Assembly: GCA_013407085.1 (NCBI GenBank)
Contig: JACCGJ010012831.1
Coordinates: 18,903-82,902 of the forward strand
DNA from: Atriophallophorus winterbourni
Lineage: Eukaryota; Platyhelminthes; Trematoda; Plagiorchiida; Microphallidae
Direction: 5' to 3'
DNA: 64,000 bases
Positions 46,401 through 57,060 of the stretch are shown here, in pieces (position 1 is the first letter of the stretch; each line of letters opens with the position of its first letter). Under the pieces are notes generated by a model, which saw only the letters and a program-made list of their open reading frames with translations, was not told where the DNA came from and made no database searches. The translations under genes and the position numbers were made by a program.

Positions 46401-48118
46401 ATGGCTCAACCATAACTCCTTCTGCAGAAGTTATAAACCTCTGATTTAGATATTCCTCTTCTCTCAACTTCAATGAGCAAGTAAGACATCTCCTCACGAG
46501 AGCACGATAAAAATTGGAATAATTAACCATGAATTCATCTTACGCGAAAGTAAAATTGCGCTATATAAATCAAAGGTCCTGTCAATTCTTGATTATTGTA
46601 ATATCATCTAGTCCCACCTGGGTAGCCGTGATTGTTTTCACTTAGAAAGACTTCAACCTACTTTCATGAAAATAACTTTGATCTATTCTAACCCCTCGCC
46701 TTATCCTGAGAGGTGTAATTTTCTGAGTGTCGAACCACTATGGCTACGCAGAATTCGTCTGAATCTGCGTCTTTTCTTCCGAATCATTACCCAGCAGCGA
46801 GTAAATCTTTGGTCTAGCATGCGGTTTCACGATTATATTTTATTTGATCTGCGCAATCGAACAAGGCTGGTGAATGTCCCTATATATCGCACTAAAGTTG
46901 GACGTAACTTCTCCATAATTAGATATGAACAACTTTGGAATTCTCTTCCTCTACATATCCGTATGTGCACATCTACAGAAAAATTCAAAACACTTGTAGA
47001 AACTATTATCGTTCACTCACTATCCCAAATTCTCAAGATAAAATCTTCTCTAGGTAATCTATAAAATCATGGGATCCCAGGTTTCTAATTCCACATCTTT
47101 CTCCACATATTAGTATATCATGAGGTCTGATAGCGTTCTCTGGGTAACCCGACATTCAAGTGTCAGGTTACCGGACCATAGATATGTCGCTACACATCAT
47201 AATCGTAACCGTGCGTTTCTCAACCATTTTTACGTTATGACCATATACACAACCGTTATCCGTTTATATATAACCTATATATATAGAAAATATGCTTTAC
47301 CCTAACGTATTTATAAAAAAGAAAACAGCGAAAAAACGTCCAAAACGCCAATTTGTTTTTTTGTGTGATCTATTTTATCGTTCATAACCGATTTACTGTT
47401 TCACTTTACTGACCTCTCGCCGTGATGGTGAAAAGAATATCTCTAATTGTGTTGCAAAGTCTCCGATTCACAAACTAACTCCGATACTGGCCTGTGCTTC
47501 ATCCTCATAAGACTGATTTTTCTATATGAACCGGAAGCCCTACCGCCAAACAGTTTTGGTTTCCATTCCTAGTCAGTTCTCCAACTTTCCTGGATCGTAC
47601 AACCGGCTCAAACCTTATGCAATTCAAACCACAGTCTCTCCTCATCCCCTTCATTTCCTTTTTCTCAATTTAATTTCGGAGTTTTCATGTACTTTTCTCC
47701 AATCTCATCCACCAACATTCCGGAAAAGTCAATTTATATATTTTTGAAAGAATTTTTTATTTTGTAAATTCATTTTCACTATGACAATTATATTATCACG
47801 CGCACCACTTTCTGCATAACTTATCTTCTTTTCTATTTTTTTTTAAATTTATGCTTCAGAATAAATCGCATCCTTCCCATTTGTATATTTCGATACAATC
47901 TAGACGAAACTTTATTACTGTGCAACATTGAGCGCAAATAAAAAAAATTAACACTCCCACCTGCTGTAAATTTACTATCCTTTATTAAACAGGAAAATGT
48001 GTAAAACTTCCGCGTGATAAGGTCATTTTTACAATTAATTTATTTTGTACACATTGATAACCTGATCCTGTTTTGAATGCCTTGGTTTACCAACAATATA
48101 GTAATATAATTGTTGTTA
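43436..48118 (+). mobile_element. LINE family C, nearly full length, inactive
   Basis: ORF1 remnants at 43,439-43,920. The endonuclease starts near 44,305 (LFNARSIISKLP), with ITETWTSHDVPNV at about 44,390 and a GDFKMP variant of GDFNMP near 44,703. Linker at 45,187-45,393. RT at 45,821-46,306 has VFLDISKASDRVRNELI, GSVLGLLLF and FADDINVV (catalytic FADD kept). The C-terminus (46,666-47,064) ends before a 3' UTR of about 1 kb with the hairpin at 47,414-47,435. Stops throughout the endonuclease and several in RT. It has the same order as C1 at 1,509-3,175. Confidence 0.85.
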
Positions 48119-48136
48119 TCATTATTATTGTTATTA

Positions 48137-48198
<62 letters not shown>

Positions 48199-48218
48199 AT
48201 TATTATTATTATTATTAT

Positions 48219-48254
<36 letters not shown>
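48119..48254 (+). repeat. Family C tail: (ATT)n then (AGT)n
   Basis: About 100 bases of mostly pure ATT units, with a few early GTT/ATC variants, switching to about 35 bases of AGT. It follows directly on the C 3' UTR, so the microsatellite most likely grew from the element's own tail. Long ORFs of poly-Ile, poly-Leu or poly-Ser here are artefacts. Confidence 0.9.
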
Positions 48255-48256
<2 letters not shown>

Positions 48257-48280
48257 AAGTCAAATCGCCGATCTAGGATT

Positions 48281-48990
48281 TCAAATCAGATATATCCTTG
48301 TACAAGTCTGCGGTGGAAGTACAATGTTTGGAAATGGGTTAACTGACCGTGCAGATTGTTGTGTTACGAGAGAAGTCATAGACTTCATCTGAAACTTAAG
48401 CAAGTTTGTCAGGTTACTGTCCTTTTTCATGATAACCAGAACTTGAAGCAAATCGTTCGGCATACTCTGGAACTAGATCTGTCGTAGTAATCCTTCGTCA
48501 AACTTCTGTGTCCCCTGTAACTGTAACAAATGGCGTCAATGTTGTGAAGGAGTTCGATCTCTTAGCTCAGGGCTAAATAAGCGTTTTCGGTAAATCCTAT
48601 TCGAGAGATAATCGCAAATTTGAGCTCATCGTAAGGATCTGTGGTGGGTTGATCATAAATTATATGAGCAGCTTCTCCATCGATGGAGGTTGAGATTGTT
48701 TCAACAACGCGGTTGTAGCGCGTGCGCTCCAATGTTTGCAAACGAGAGACGTGGATCAGTTGTGTCGAAGACGGTTAATGTGCATTTATTGATAAAATCA
48801 TCTTCCATATTGTTTTGGTCATTCGTATTATGGTTCCTGTTACGAATTGAATTAAATGCGAATTCGGGCTCACAAATTTTTAGTGAATAGTAAAGAATGG
48901 ATCCAGAGACTGCGTTGGTTCCAGTTATATCCACATTCAATTTTGAATCTGAGACAACCACATATGAACGGAGACCGCGCGTGGACAAAC
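48281..48990 (-). pseudogene. Ty3/gypsy LTR-retrotransposon gag remnant
   Basis: Minus strand. A 95-codon ORF (48,988-48,701) ends with MEDDFINKCTL and DPRLSFANIGAHAL, matching the usual gag pattern of an aromatic residue plus FA-x-x-A at the start of the capsid region. After frameshifts the next parts read LKAQICDYLSNRIYRKRLFSPELRDRTPSQ-like and LQGTQKFDEGLLRQI, then MPNDLLQVLVIMKKDSNLTNLL (48,463-48,400). These are the conserved blocks of gypsy gag in flatworms (EL-DR-PSQLLR, LL---L-RLP). No protease, pol or LTR was seen nearby. Confidence 0.65.
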
Positions 48991-49546
48991 GGTATTTTCT
49001 AATTAATGAATGATTTGACTATGTACAAATGGTATTCAACAGATGAACGTCGTTCACTGGGTAAACAAACAGGATATCGGTGAAATGTGAGTGATAACGA
49101 TAGATGAAATCGATAGATTAATATTACATTATCGGTAATAGAAACGAAACGATAATATCTAAGTTAACAAATTAGGATGATGCAAAATATAAGACTGCAC
49201 TAATTACTGTAGGCCCATAGCGGAGAACCGGTGGCCAAATTTATATACTCAAGAACTCCAAATGCGAAGAACACTATGCCTACCACAAGGATTCACGCTC
49301 TCAACAAGAATTGGTAATTTGTGCAGTGCGCTGACGAAAGAGGTTGAGGCAACAACATCTGAAAACCAGATCAGTTTAGTTTAGTCATACAAATTGTGGA
49401 TATTGTACTGCTTGTATACACTGCGAATCTGTACAACACTAGTCAGGATTTGTTTAACTGAGGTTCTCCTAGACTATGAAGCTGATAAACATGGATACGG
49501 CTGGACACTTCGTCGTCTATCAAGAAGAAAAAGAAATGAAAAATCA
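48991..49546. other. Unassigned region between gag remnant and family F
   Basis: About 550 bases without a recognised repeat. It could hold the 5' LTR or leader of the gag-bearing element, since it lies upstream of gag on the minus strand, but I see no TG...CA pair to support that. A short AGTTTAGTTTAG run is at 49,374. Confidence 0.3.
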
Positions 49547-50856
49547 TATATATATATATATATATATTTACAATTAGAAAATCAAACTAAGCTTAAAGCG
49601 TCATATCAGTGCATTTTAATCGAATTTTGGAAAAAAGTAGTGAAGTAGTTTAAGGCATAGCTTGTGATGTGTGCCGGAGCTGAGCTCATGCAAAAAACTC
49701 CGGCATTCTTGCCAAGCATTATTAAACCTTTTGTAAAAATAGTTTCCCGGAGTGGGTATGTGTGGACTGTGAGCGAAACGCAAGAAATGCTTCATTGTGT
49801 CCACTACCCATAGTATTAACAACAGCGTTTTAGCGAAAGGTTAAAATTCTCCGTTGTCATGCGCCAAAATTGCACGAAAGCAAACATTCCTATCAATTAA
49901 ATCTTGTCCTATCCGAAGTACCATCGATAGGGATCAAAAACCACCACAGAGAATTAAAATTCAACACATAAGGAAAGCATTGGCTAAAGATAAATGTCCA
50001 GTAAAACGCAACAATCTAACTACGTTGCTTCAGAAAAGCAACTGAATGCCTTGGCTGAGCAAGTTAGTAAGCTTGCTGCTGATTCGCTAAAGCAAATTAC
50101 GTCGGCAAATGGACCGTTCCAGGTTTCAAGATGTTTTGCGCATGGCAGGGCTAATTAACTGCCAGATAAAAAGGGTTCATCGCGTAGGCCGGTGAAACTC
50201 AACTGAAGTAGCGCATGCCCGATTTTGATAGAATTTATAATCCAGCGGGATAGGGACACGCTTCTTTCGAAAAGTGCTTACCTTGAACGCTACACAAGAG
50301 GCCGGTTCAAAGCTGTCCAGAATGAAGGGATTCAAACACACTTTAATGGAAAGCGTTCAAAAACGCTCACGACCGGCGTGAAAACTCCCATGAAAGGGAT
50401 AAGCCTAAGCGAAAATAAAAAATTTCGGTTATCTGCTGAAGTAGTCATTGAAGACGTACTCCAAAATGGCCCGCCAGTAGAATACGAGTGCGTGAAAAAC
50501 TCCGACTCAAGCGAACGCCTTTCAGAACTTCAAGGCACTACGCAAGAAAACAAGCAAGATTCGCTTTTCAGTAGGCTCGTGAACGAGGAAAATCTGTGTG
50601 CAACTGCCATTAGGCCGGTACAAGCTCGTTCGCAAGCGTAGTCTAACGACTTATCTAATGCTTCGGTCTCAAAAACGGGGTATCAACTACGGTTCTTCGA
50701 CTCCGAGTAAAAGTAGATTTAAATGTGCGCAGAAAAAAAATACCCCCTATATTGAACGCAAATGCTTCTAGTGTGCCTAATAAGTGAGGAGAGCTGCAGA
50801 TTGCAGCACTGGGACACCAGGTCGACATAATTGCTATTTTCGAATCATAGTTGGCG
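49547..50856 (+). pseudogene. LINE family F, ORF1 and endonuclease start
   Basis: Plus-strand copy collinear with 39,580-38,666. An AT dinucleotide run at 49,549-49,567 precedes the PHD-like finger region (49,610-49,720). The later ORF1 includes a 138-codon ORF (50,225-50,641) with NGKRSKTLTTGVKTPMKGI and RPVQARSQA. The endonuclease start and DIIAIFES at about 50,825-50,850 precede the foldback unit. Frameshifted in several places. Confidence 0.8.
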
Positions 50857-51190
50857 CATTTGAGTAGTTTTGTTTGCCCGACCAGTTCAGAAGGAGTCAG
50901 CTTCAAACCTCGCTTAAACAGCAATGCCCATCTGATCTAATCGGTTTTAGCTTCCATTGTATCCGGTGGGAAGACATGACACAGATAATTGTGTGGTTGG
51001 GCGACCACAACAGATGTTGTTAGCTCCTTCTAAACTGGTCGGGCAAACATAGCTACTCAAATGTGATGGTCTGGAGAACAGTCCATAAACGCTTGATTGC
51101 GATCGGTCAAACGGTGGACGGTAGCCCAGTTCGTTGAGGTGTGGAATTAAAATGGTGGTCGGGGGTTCAAATCCCACCTGAAGCGACGGG
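50857..51190 (+). repeat. Foldback plus tRNA-like unit, second copy
   Basis: Inverted arms at 50,857-50,897 and 51,024-51,065 enclose about 126 bases. The tRNA-like part has TAGCCCAGTTCG (51,122-51,133) and the B box GGTTCAAATCC (51,164-51,174). It is joined to family F in the same way as at 38,337-38,665, but here the downstream side is an AT run and then a hAT element, not the F linker. Confidence 0.6.
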
Positions 51191-51217
51191 AAGAATTCCA
51201 TACTACTTTAAACCTTA

Positions 51218-51238
51218 TATATATATATATATATATAT
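51218..51238. repeat. (AT)n microsatellite
   Basis: Pure AT run between the tRNA-like unit and the hAT element. Confidence 0.85.
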
Positions 51239-51261
51239 TAAGGCGTAATGAGATTTTAGCT

Positions 51262-53300
51262 CAGTGGTTGTTAACCTGGGTTCGATGAGTCCTTTTCTGG
51301 GGTTCGACGGTTTACCATGGATTTTACATATACACAGAAAACACGTTATCACCTTACGCGCCATGGGACTCACCGGATTTTCACATGATTCGCACGTGAA
51401 TTCGGGACAATTCTGCGTTGCTTCGGAACTCGTGATTTCGTTATTTTGCAAATAATCCACTATAGCTCAATAGCCACACAAAATGGAACACAGAAAATGT
51501 TATCAAAATGTGTAGCTCAACGCAATCTTTGCAATTGACTGTCCTGGTCGTACGTGATTTGTGATTTTCCTTTCAATACTTTAAACCCTTGATACTTACT
51601 ATGTCAGGCGAAAAAAAGTGGTCGGACGAATACGTTCAGTATGGATTCGCGTGTATAACGGAACGTGATGGGAGTCAGCGTCCTCAATGTATGATTTGCA
51701 ATGCCAATTTGAGCAATTCTAGTTGACGTGAAGAAACGTGTGGATGACTTCTTAAGAGACAACGATCTTTCGTGGGATATGGTTTCTGCAGTTTGTTCGG
51801 ACGGAACTCTAGTCATGCTGGGACAAAAATCTGGGTTCAGTTCGCTAGTGAAAGCCGATGCACCACCCATTATTGTTACGCACTGTGTTCTGCACAGGCA
51901 TGCATTGGCAACAAGAAACTTGCCTCTAAAACTTGCAGAAGTATTAAAAGTTGTAGTGGAATGTGTGAACTAAGCTCGAAACATTGCTTAGAAGCACCGC
52001 ATCTTCAAAGAGCTGTGTAATGAAATAGGCTCTGAATTCGAAGTAATTCTGCACCATTCAAACTTTCGAGGTTATCTCGGAGTGAGGTGCTGAATCGTGT
52101 TTTTGCCCTGTGTGTAAAATTAGCCCTGTTTTGCGAAAGCACCAACATTCTCATGCAGATTACTTCGAAAATTCTGAGTTTATTCTCGTTTTGCCGTACA
52201 TGGCCGATATCCTTAATGCTCTTAATCATCACAATCAACAGATGCAGGGGTGTGGTGGAGTCAACATCATCGAAGCTGAAGAAAAACCGGGGTCTTTTCA
52301 AAAAAGCTACCGTTATGGAAACAACGAAGAGAGAATGATAACTTTGCAAGTTTTTCCCTGCTGGATGACTGTGTAAGTGAGATCGATGACGTGTCCGATA
52401 TCGGAGACATTTCTGTACTCAGAGCTTTGAAGCAAGCAATTGCGATGCTCTTGGATGAGCTCGCAAAGTCTCTCGACGGATACTTCCCCAACAGAAAATC
52501 ACATACAGCATGAGTGAGACAGCCGTTCACGTTAAGAAGAAGAAGAAGAAAAAGAGAACTTTATTCGTTAAAACGAATTTTCAGTTAATCAAAGTAGTTG
52601 AAACACAGAATTTCAATACGAATAAGGGGGGCGTCAAACGTTGATGGGAAAATTTGAGATTGCCAGTCACATTCAAAATCGAAACAGTTTCGGTTCCGTC
52701 TTCAGGCATGTATGAGTTTTCTATCGCATTTTTCTGACCGGCGCAGCAAATTCCCCATCCTTCAAAAAATAAAAATATTGCGCAGCGTTTAAAGCGTGCG
52801 GGGCATCAAACGTCCTCTGTTTACATGTTCACGACATGTTAAAACGTTTCAAAAACAAAAGGTTCCATGTAGACTGAAAAAAATAAAAACGCATAAAAAC
52901 ATTAATTTTGAGCTAGGCCGATTCAAAGGCCCCGCTTTATCGTTCAATGTTGCAACAGCGGATGTCAATGATGAATACCTGGACGAAATCACTGAACTGC
53001 AGGAGAGCCAAGTTCAACATCAACTCTTCAGAACAACAAAGATCTCAACGTTTTGGTGTCACCAAGTCGTTGCGTCCCCTCCTATTGCTATGAAAGCCCT
53101 CGAGATTCTCATACAGTTTGTTACAACATATCTTTGCGAGCAGTCCTTTTCGATGATGGTAAACATAAAAACGAAGAGAAGGAACAAACTTTGTTGCGAA
53201 AATGATATGAAAGTGACCGCGCATTCCTGAAATTATCGCTGTGAGGCAAGAACAACGGTCACATTGATTCGCGGCGAAATGCATGTTGTGTTGGTTTTAT
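51262..53300 (+). mobile_element. hAT-superfamily DNA transposon remnant (ZBED5/FAM200-like transposase)
   Basis: The left end CAGTGGTTGTTAACCTGGG (51,262-51,280) is a typical hAT inverted repeat; no matching right end was found. The transposase starts at an ATG at 51,601 (MSGEKKWSDEYVQYGF), with a BED-type zinc finger half CMICNANLSNS. Past a gap, 51,728-51,973 reads CSDGTLVMLGQKSGF (first catalytic Asp) and THCVLHRHALATRNLP (the C..H pair). Further blocks to about 52,500 lie in changing frames. The C-terminal dimerisation region at 52,796-53,230 has ALEILIQFVTTYLCEQSFS, with the catalytic Glu, and NIKTKRRNKL. Frameshifts make it inactive. Confidence 0.8.
52530..52880. other. Insertion-like stretch inside the hAT gene
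   Basis: Transposase homology is lost between about 52,530 and 52,880. The stretch starts with an (AAG)n run and is followed by AT-rich sequence that matches nothing else here. It may be a separate insertion. Confidence 0.35.
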
Positions 53301-53599
53301 CTTTCAACACGGTGATTTTGTTTGCAAATGACGCATGATCTATTATCTTGATCTCCACTCTCTAGCTTCGAGAACTCAGGATTGGTCAAGAGAATGCCAT
53401 TTAAACACTGTTCGTACCGTCACCCTTAGTCTGACTAAGCTTCTGTGTTCAGAAGCAAAACGTTACCAAAAACTTACTAAAACCGATTCACTGCAAACAT
53501 TATTTTCATGATTATGGACTCTTGATTGGTATCGAATATTTTCAAATAAGATGCATGAGACAGTTTATGCACTTATACAGTACATAGTAATAGTCATAG
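53301..53599. other. Unassigned spacer
   Basis: Between the hAT C-terminus and the family E endonuclease. It should contain the right end of the hAT element if that survives, but I see no CCACTG-type terminus. Confidence 0.3.
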
Positions 53600-56400
53600 T
53601 TATACAGTCATCTAATCTGAATACATAAACTCAAGCTTTCATCGAAACGTCTTTACATCATGCATGCCATAAACTTATAGCCGGTGATTTTAACATGCCT
53701 AATTTAAACTGGCATGAACGAATTGAAGTTAGCTCTCATACAAATTTTATGAAAACTATTGACTTACTGGGTTACAAACAATTTATTGATAGACCAACTA
53801 GAAGGGGCAACATTCTTCATTTAGTCTTTACTCTAAATATTGATCCAAAAAACGTACTAATATTGCTTTTCCCCTTTAATGGGGACCATAGAATAATATC
53901 CTACAATCTATCATGCACTTGCAAAGCTACCAATGAGGTCAAGACTCTTCAGCGTTTCATCGATTGGAACAAACTTTCAACACTTATAAGAATTGAAGAT
54001 TGGTCTCAATTCTTTATTTCACATGATTTTCCAACTATATCCTCGACATTCCATCCGAAAATTATAGGTTTAATCGACGAAGCTAGCAGTCCTAAAAAAC
54101 GCATAAATCAAACTATGCTCGAGAAAATGGAAAAGAAAATGAAAGAATCGTCTACAGTTGCAATTAACAATAACGACATCTTTGCTCGTTTACGTTTCTA
54201 TGAACTATTGAGTGACCACAAACTTATTCTAGACCACACATTGATTGCATCAGAAAATAGAGCACTGAACAGTTGTGATGTGCTAAAATCACTTAGCAGG
54301 TTATTTAAATCACGATTCGTGAACTCAACCAGCAAAGTAGACTTTGTTATTCAGGATCGAACTTATAAATCGGCAGAAATAAGAATTACATACACTATTA
54401 CAATCTGCAAAGAATTTCATAAAAATTTTAATACTACTTACAATACTTCCATCTATAAAGATATCACTAGAACATTCCGGTCACCTAGTGTAATGAACAC
54501 TATATGCAAAAATCTGAATGACATCAATGAAGTCTGCAAGCAAACTACGTTCAGTCATAAGCTTGACATAACAGGCATTCCACCCGCTATTTGCAAAATG
54601 GATTGTGACGATTTCAAACTTCTTCTACTGAACTTATTTAACACTTTAATCGAATCTAGAAACTCCCTTTCAGAATAGAAACACTCTATCGTTACACGCA
54701 GACATAAATCTGGCTCGAAGCACACGGTATCAAATTATCGCCCAATTTACCACACAGCAATACTATCTAGATTACTTGGAAGAATATTAAAAAAAGCTAT
54801 CTTGAATCACTTATCTCTAAGTTTCTTCTCTAGAGCTCAACATAGCTTCCTAAATAGAAGATCTTGAATTACATGTCAGCTTAAATACCTTGACTATATC
54901 ACTACATCGATTGCGGGTGGTTCGGCAGTTGTAGTTGTCTTCCTAGACATAAGTAAAGCATTTGATACTTTTCATCATAAGTTATCATTATCGAAACTTG
55001 AATCATATGGCATCGGTGGTAATCTTCTATCCTGGTTAACTTCTTTTCTCACTGTTCGCACTAACACTTTTGAAGTTAATGGTCGTAGATCACGCAGCAT
55101 ACCTATTCTCAGTTGGGCGATTCAAGGTAGCGTATTAGGCCCTTTACTATTTCTTATGTATAAAAAGGACATACATAACGTCATGTCACATAGCAAACTG
55201 TTTTTATTTGCTGATGACATGAAATTTGTTATCACTTTCCAAGCTAATCGAGCACAAATTTATATAGCTCGAATAAACAATGATTTAGCTGCACTTGCAG
55301 ATTGAGCTACAAATAATAGTCTAACGTTCTGAATAGCAAAATCTAATTTTATGCCTATAAGATGCACGACACAAAATAACGCAATCCTTCTAAACAATAA
55401 CGCAATGATTGACAGCACGTGTGATTTAGGATTTCAATATTCTTCATCACTCACTTTCAACGAACAGATACACCACCTTATTACTAAAGCCAAACAAAGT
55501 GTGAATATTTTACAGCGATCTATAATTCAGCCTCATTGTAAAATAGAAATGTATAAATTATTCACCATTCCTATCCTTGACTATTGTAACATAATATATA
55601 CTAATATAAATAAAACCAATAGCATAGTTTGAGAGAAGATACAACGTACTTTCTCAAAAACAATCATCGGTTATACCACCAAACAATCCTATAGAGAAGG
55701 ATGTATACAACTGAAACTCGATCCCCTATGGTTTAGCAGACTGAAGCATAACCTCATCTTATTCTTTAAAATACTGTCAACGGATAATTTGGAAATACGT
55801 TCGAATCTTCATATACGGCATGCTTTTAAATATAGCCGATGATTTATATAATAATGACATTCCTGGGTATTATTATTAAATAAATTTTCATAACGTTCGA
55901 AAACAACATTTTCTCGCTTCTGAGTATTTTCTCCACAGCAAAATTCTCAATCCGCAGCAAAACGAAACTGGCCCCCAGACCTCAAAATAGTGGAATGAAT
56001 CACCTTCGTCTAGCGGACAAGAAAACGTTCCGTGTTCAGGAAAGATCAATCTAGTTAAAACAATCAAAATGAAAAAGTTTGGAACATTAAAAATAGAGAT
56101 TCTTCACGCAACTTCGATGGACCTTATCCGTTGAACATCAGTGTTGCCGAAAACATTCTAGACTTTTCCTCGCAAAACCTGTGTTTTCGCACTATATCAG
56201 ATCACGTACTGATTACGTGAAAGCAACTTCAAATACCGTTACCTTTATATTTATTGAACGTTAAATTCCGCTGAAACAAATGACTTTGAACATATTGTTT
56301 TTGCAAAAGTACATACTGTAATTGATTGTACAAACCTATTGGAAATTATTGATCATGTTTAACTTGTATTAAATTCCCAAGAATAAAATTCATTTATTTA
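53600..56400 (+). mobile_element. LINE family E, 5'-truncated, best preserved ORF of the window
   Basis: A 327-codon ORF (53,695-54,678), the longest in the window, begins just inside the endonuclease (preceded in frame by LIAGDF) and covers NMPNLNW, QFIDRPTRRGNILHLVFTL, DHRI and the whole linker. The RT follows with stops: NYRPIYHTAI, VFLDISKAFDTFHHKL, GSVLGPLLFLMY and LFADDMKF (catalytic FADD kept), then a 93-codon ORF at 55,351-55,632. About 200 bases of the C-terminus are deleted near 55,830 relative to 24,225-24,440. The 3' UTR ends with the TTGATCATG...CCAAGAATAAAATTC block and a (TTTA)n tail. Confidence 0.85.
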
Positions 56401-56720
56401 TTTATCTTTGCTCAGCTGCAGTTTATGACTGTGCTTCTCTTTACCTCGACTATGCTGATGATTTCATAAATCATACGATGTTCACGCATATTATTGCATT
56501 GTTTGCTGAATAGATGACCTCTCGCCGTGCTGGTGAAGAGAACCCCTGCCCAACTTTCCAGATATCCGGAAACAAGAACGTGTGGAACGTACGAACTGTG
56601 TACTCAATATCGAAGTGCCGTGTGCTCAACCGCTTACCGTCAAAGGAAATCTGGGAGCGTGATTAGCTGTTAGACACCTTCAGCCATGTGCAACTTGAAC
56701 TTGAAGTTGAACTCACTAAC
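56401..56720 (+). repeat. Repeat X, plus-strand copy
   Basis: Aligns over its length with the complement of 32,395-32,720. The hairpin is at 56,519-56,540. Its right end carries an AACTTGAACTTGAAGTTGAAC run, probably its tail. Confidence 0.75.
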
Positions 56721-57060
56721 AAGTTAGAAAACCGAGCCACGTCTCAGCAATCCAGCGACAATTGATATTAAATTAGCTCCAATCCGCAGCAAATCGCGAG
56801 CGTTGCAAAAGGCGCTTTTCTTGTTAAAAATTTGAAAACTAGGACCAGAAATATTCTGATCCAAAATGAGCAAGATTTTTTTATACGGAAGCCTGAATCC
56901 CGCGCAGTTGAGATCGCCAATGAGTACAAAATTTATTGCGTCTAGCAGACCCTGAAGCCAATCTCCAGATAGTTCGGGTACATAGAATCGGTATGTACAA
57001 GAACGAAAAAAGTAAGGCTAATCTTGGCGGAATTCAGAAACTAGAGAGACAGATACCTGT
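56721..57060 (-). pseudogene. CR1-type endonuclease fragment
   Basis: On the minus strand the sequence reads NFVLIGDLNCAGFRLPYKK near 56,940-56,880, a variant of the GDFNLPG endonuclease motif, preceded by residues resembling the strand before it. It is short, decayed and not assigned to a family. Confidence 0.45.

Noticed and set aside
48073..48346. Two overlapping ORFs of poly-Ile/Ser and poly-Leu/Val
   Set aside because: They are translations of the ATT/AGT microsatellite.
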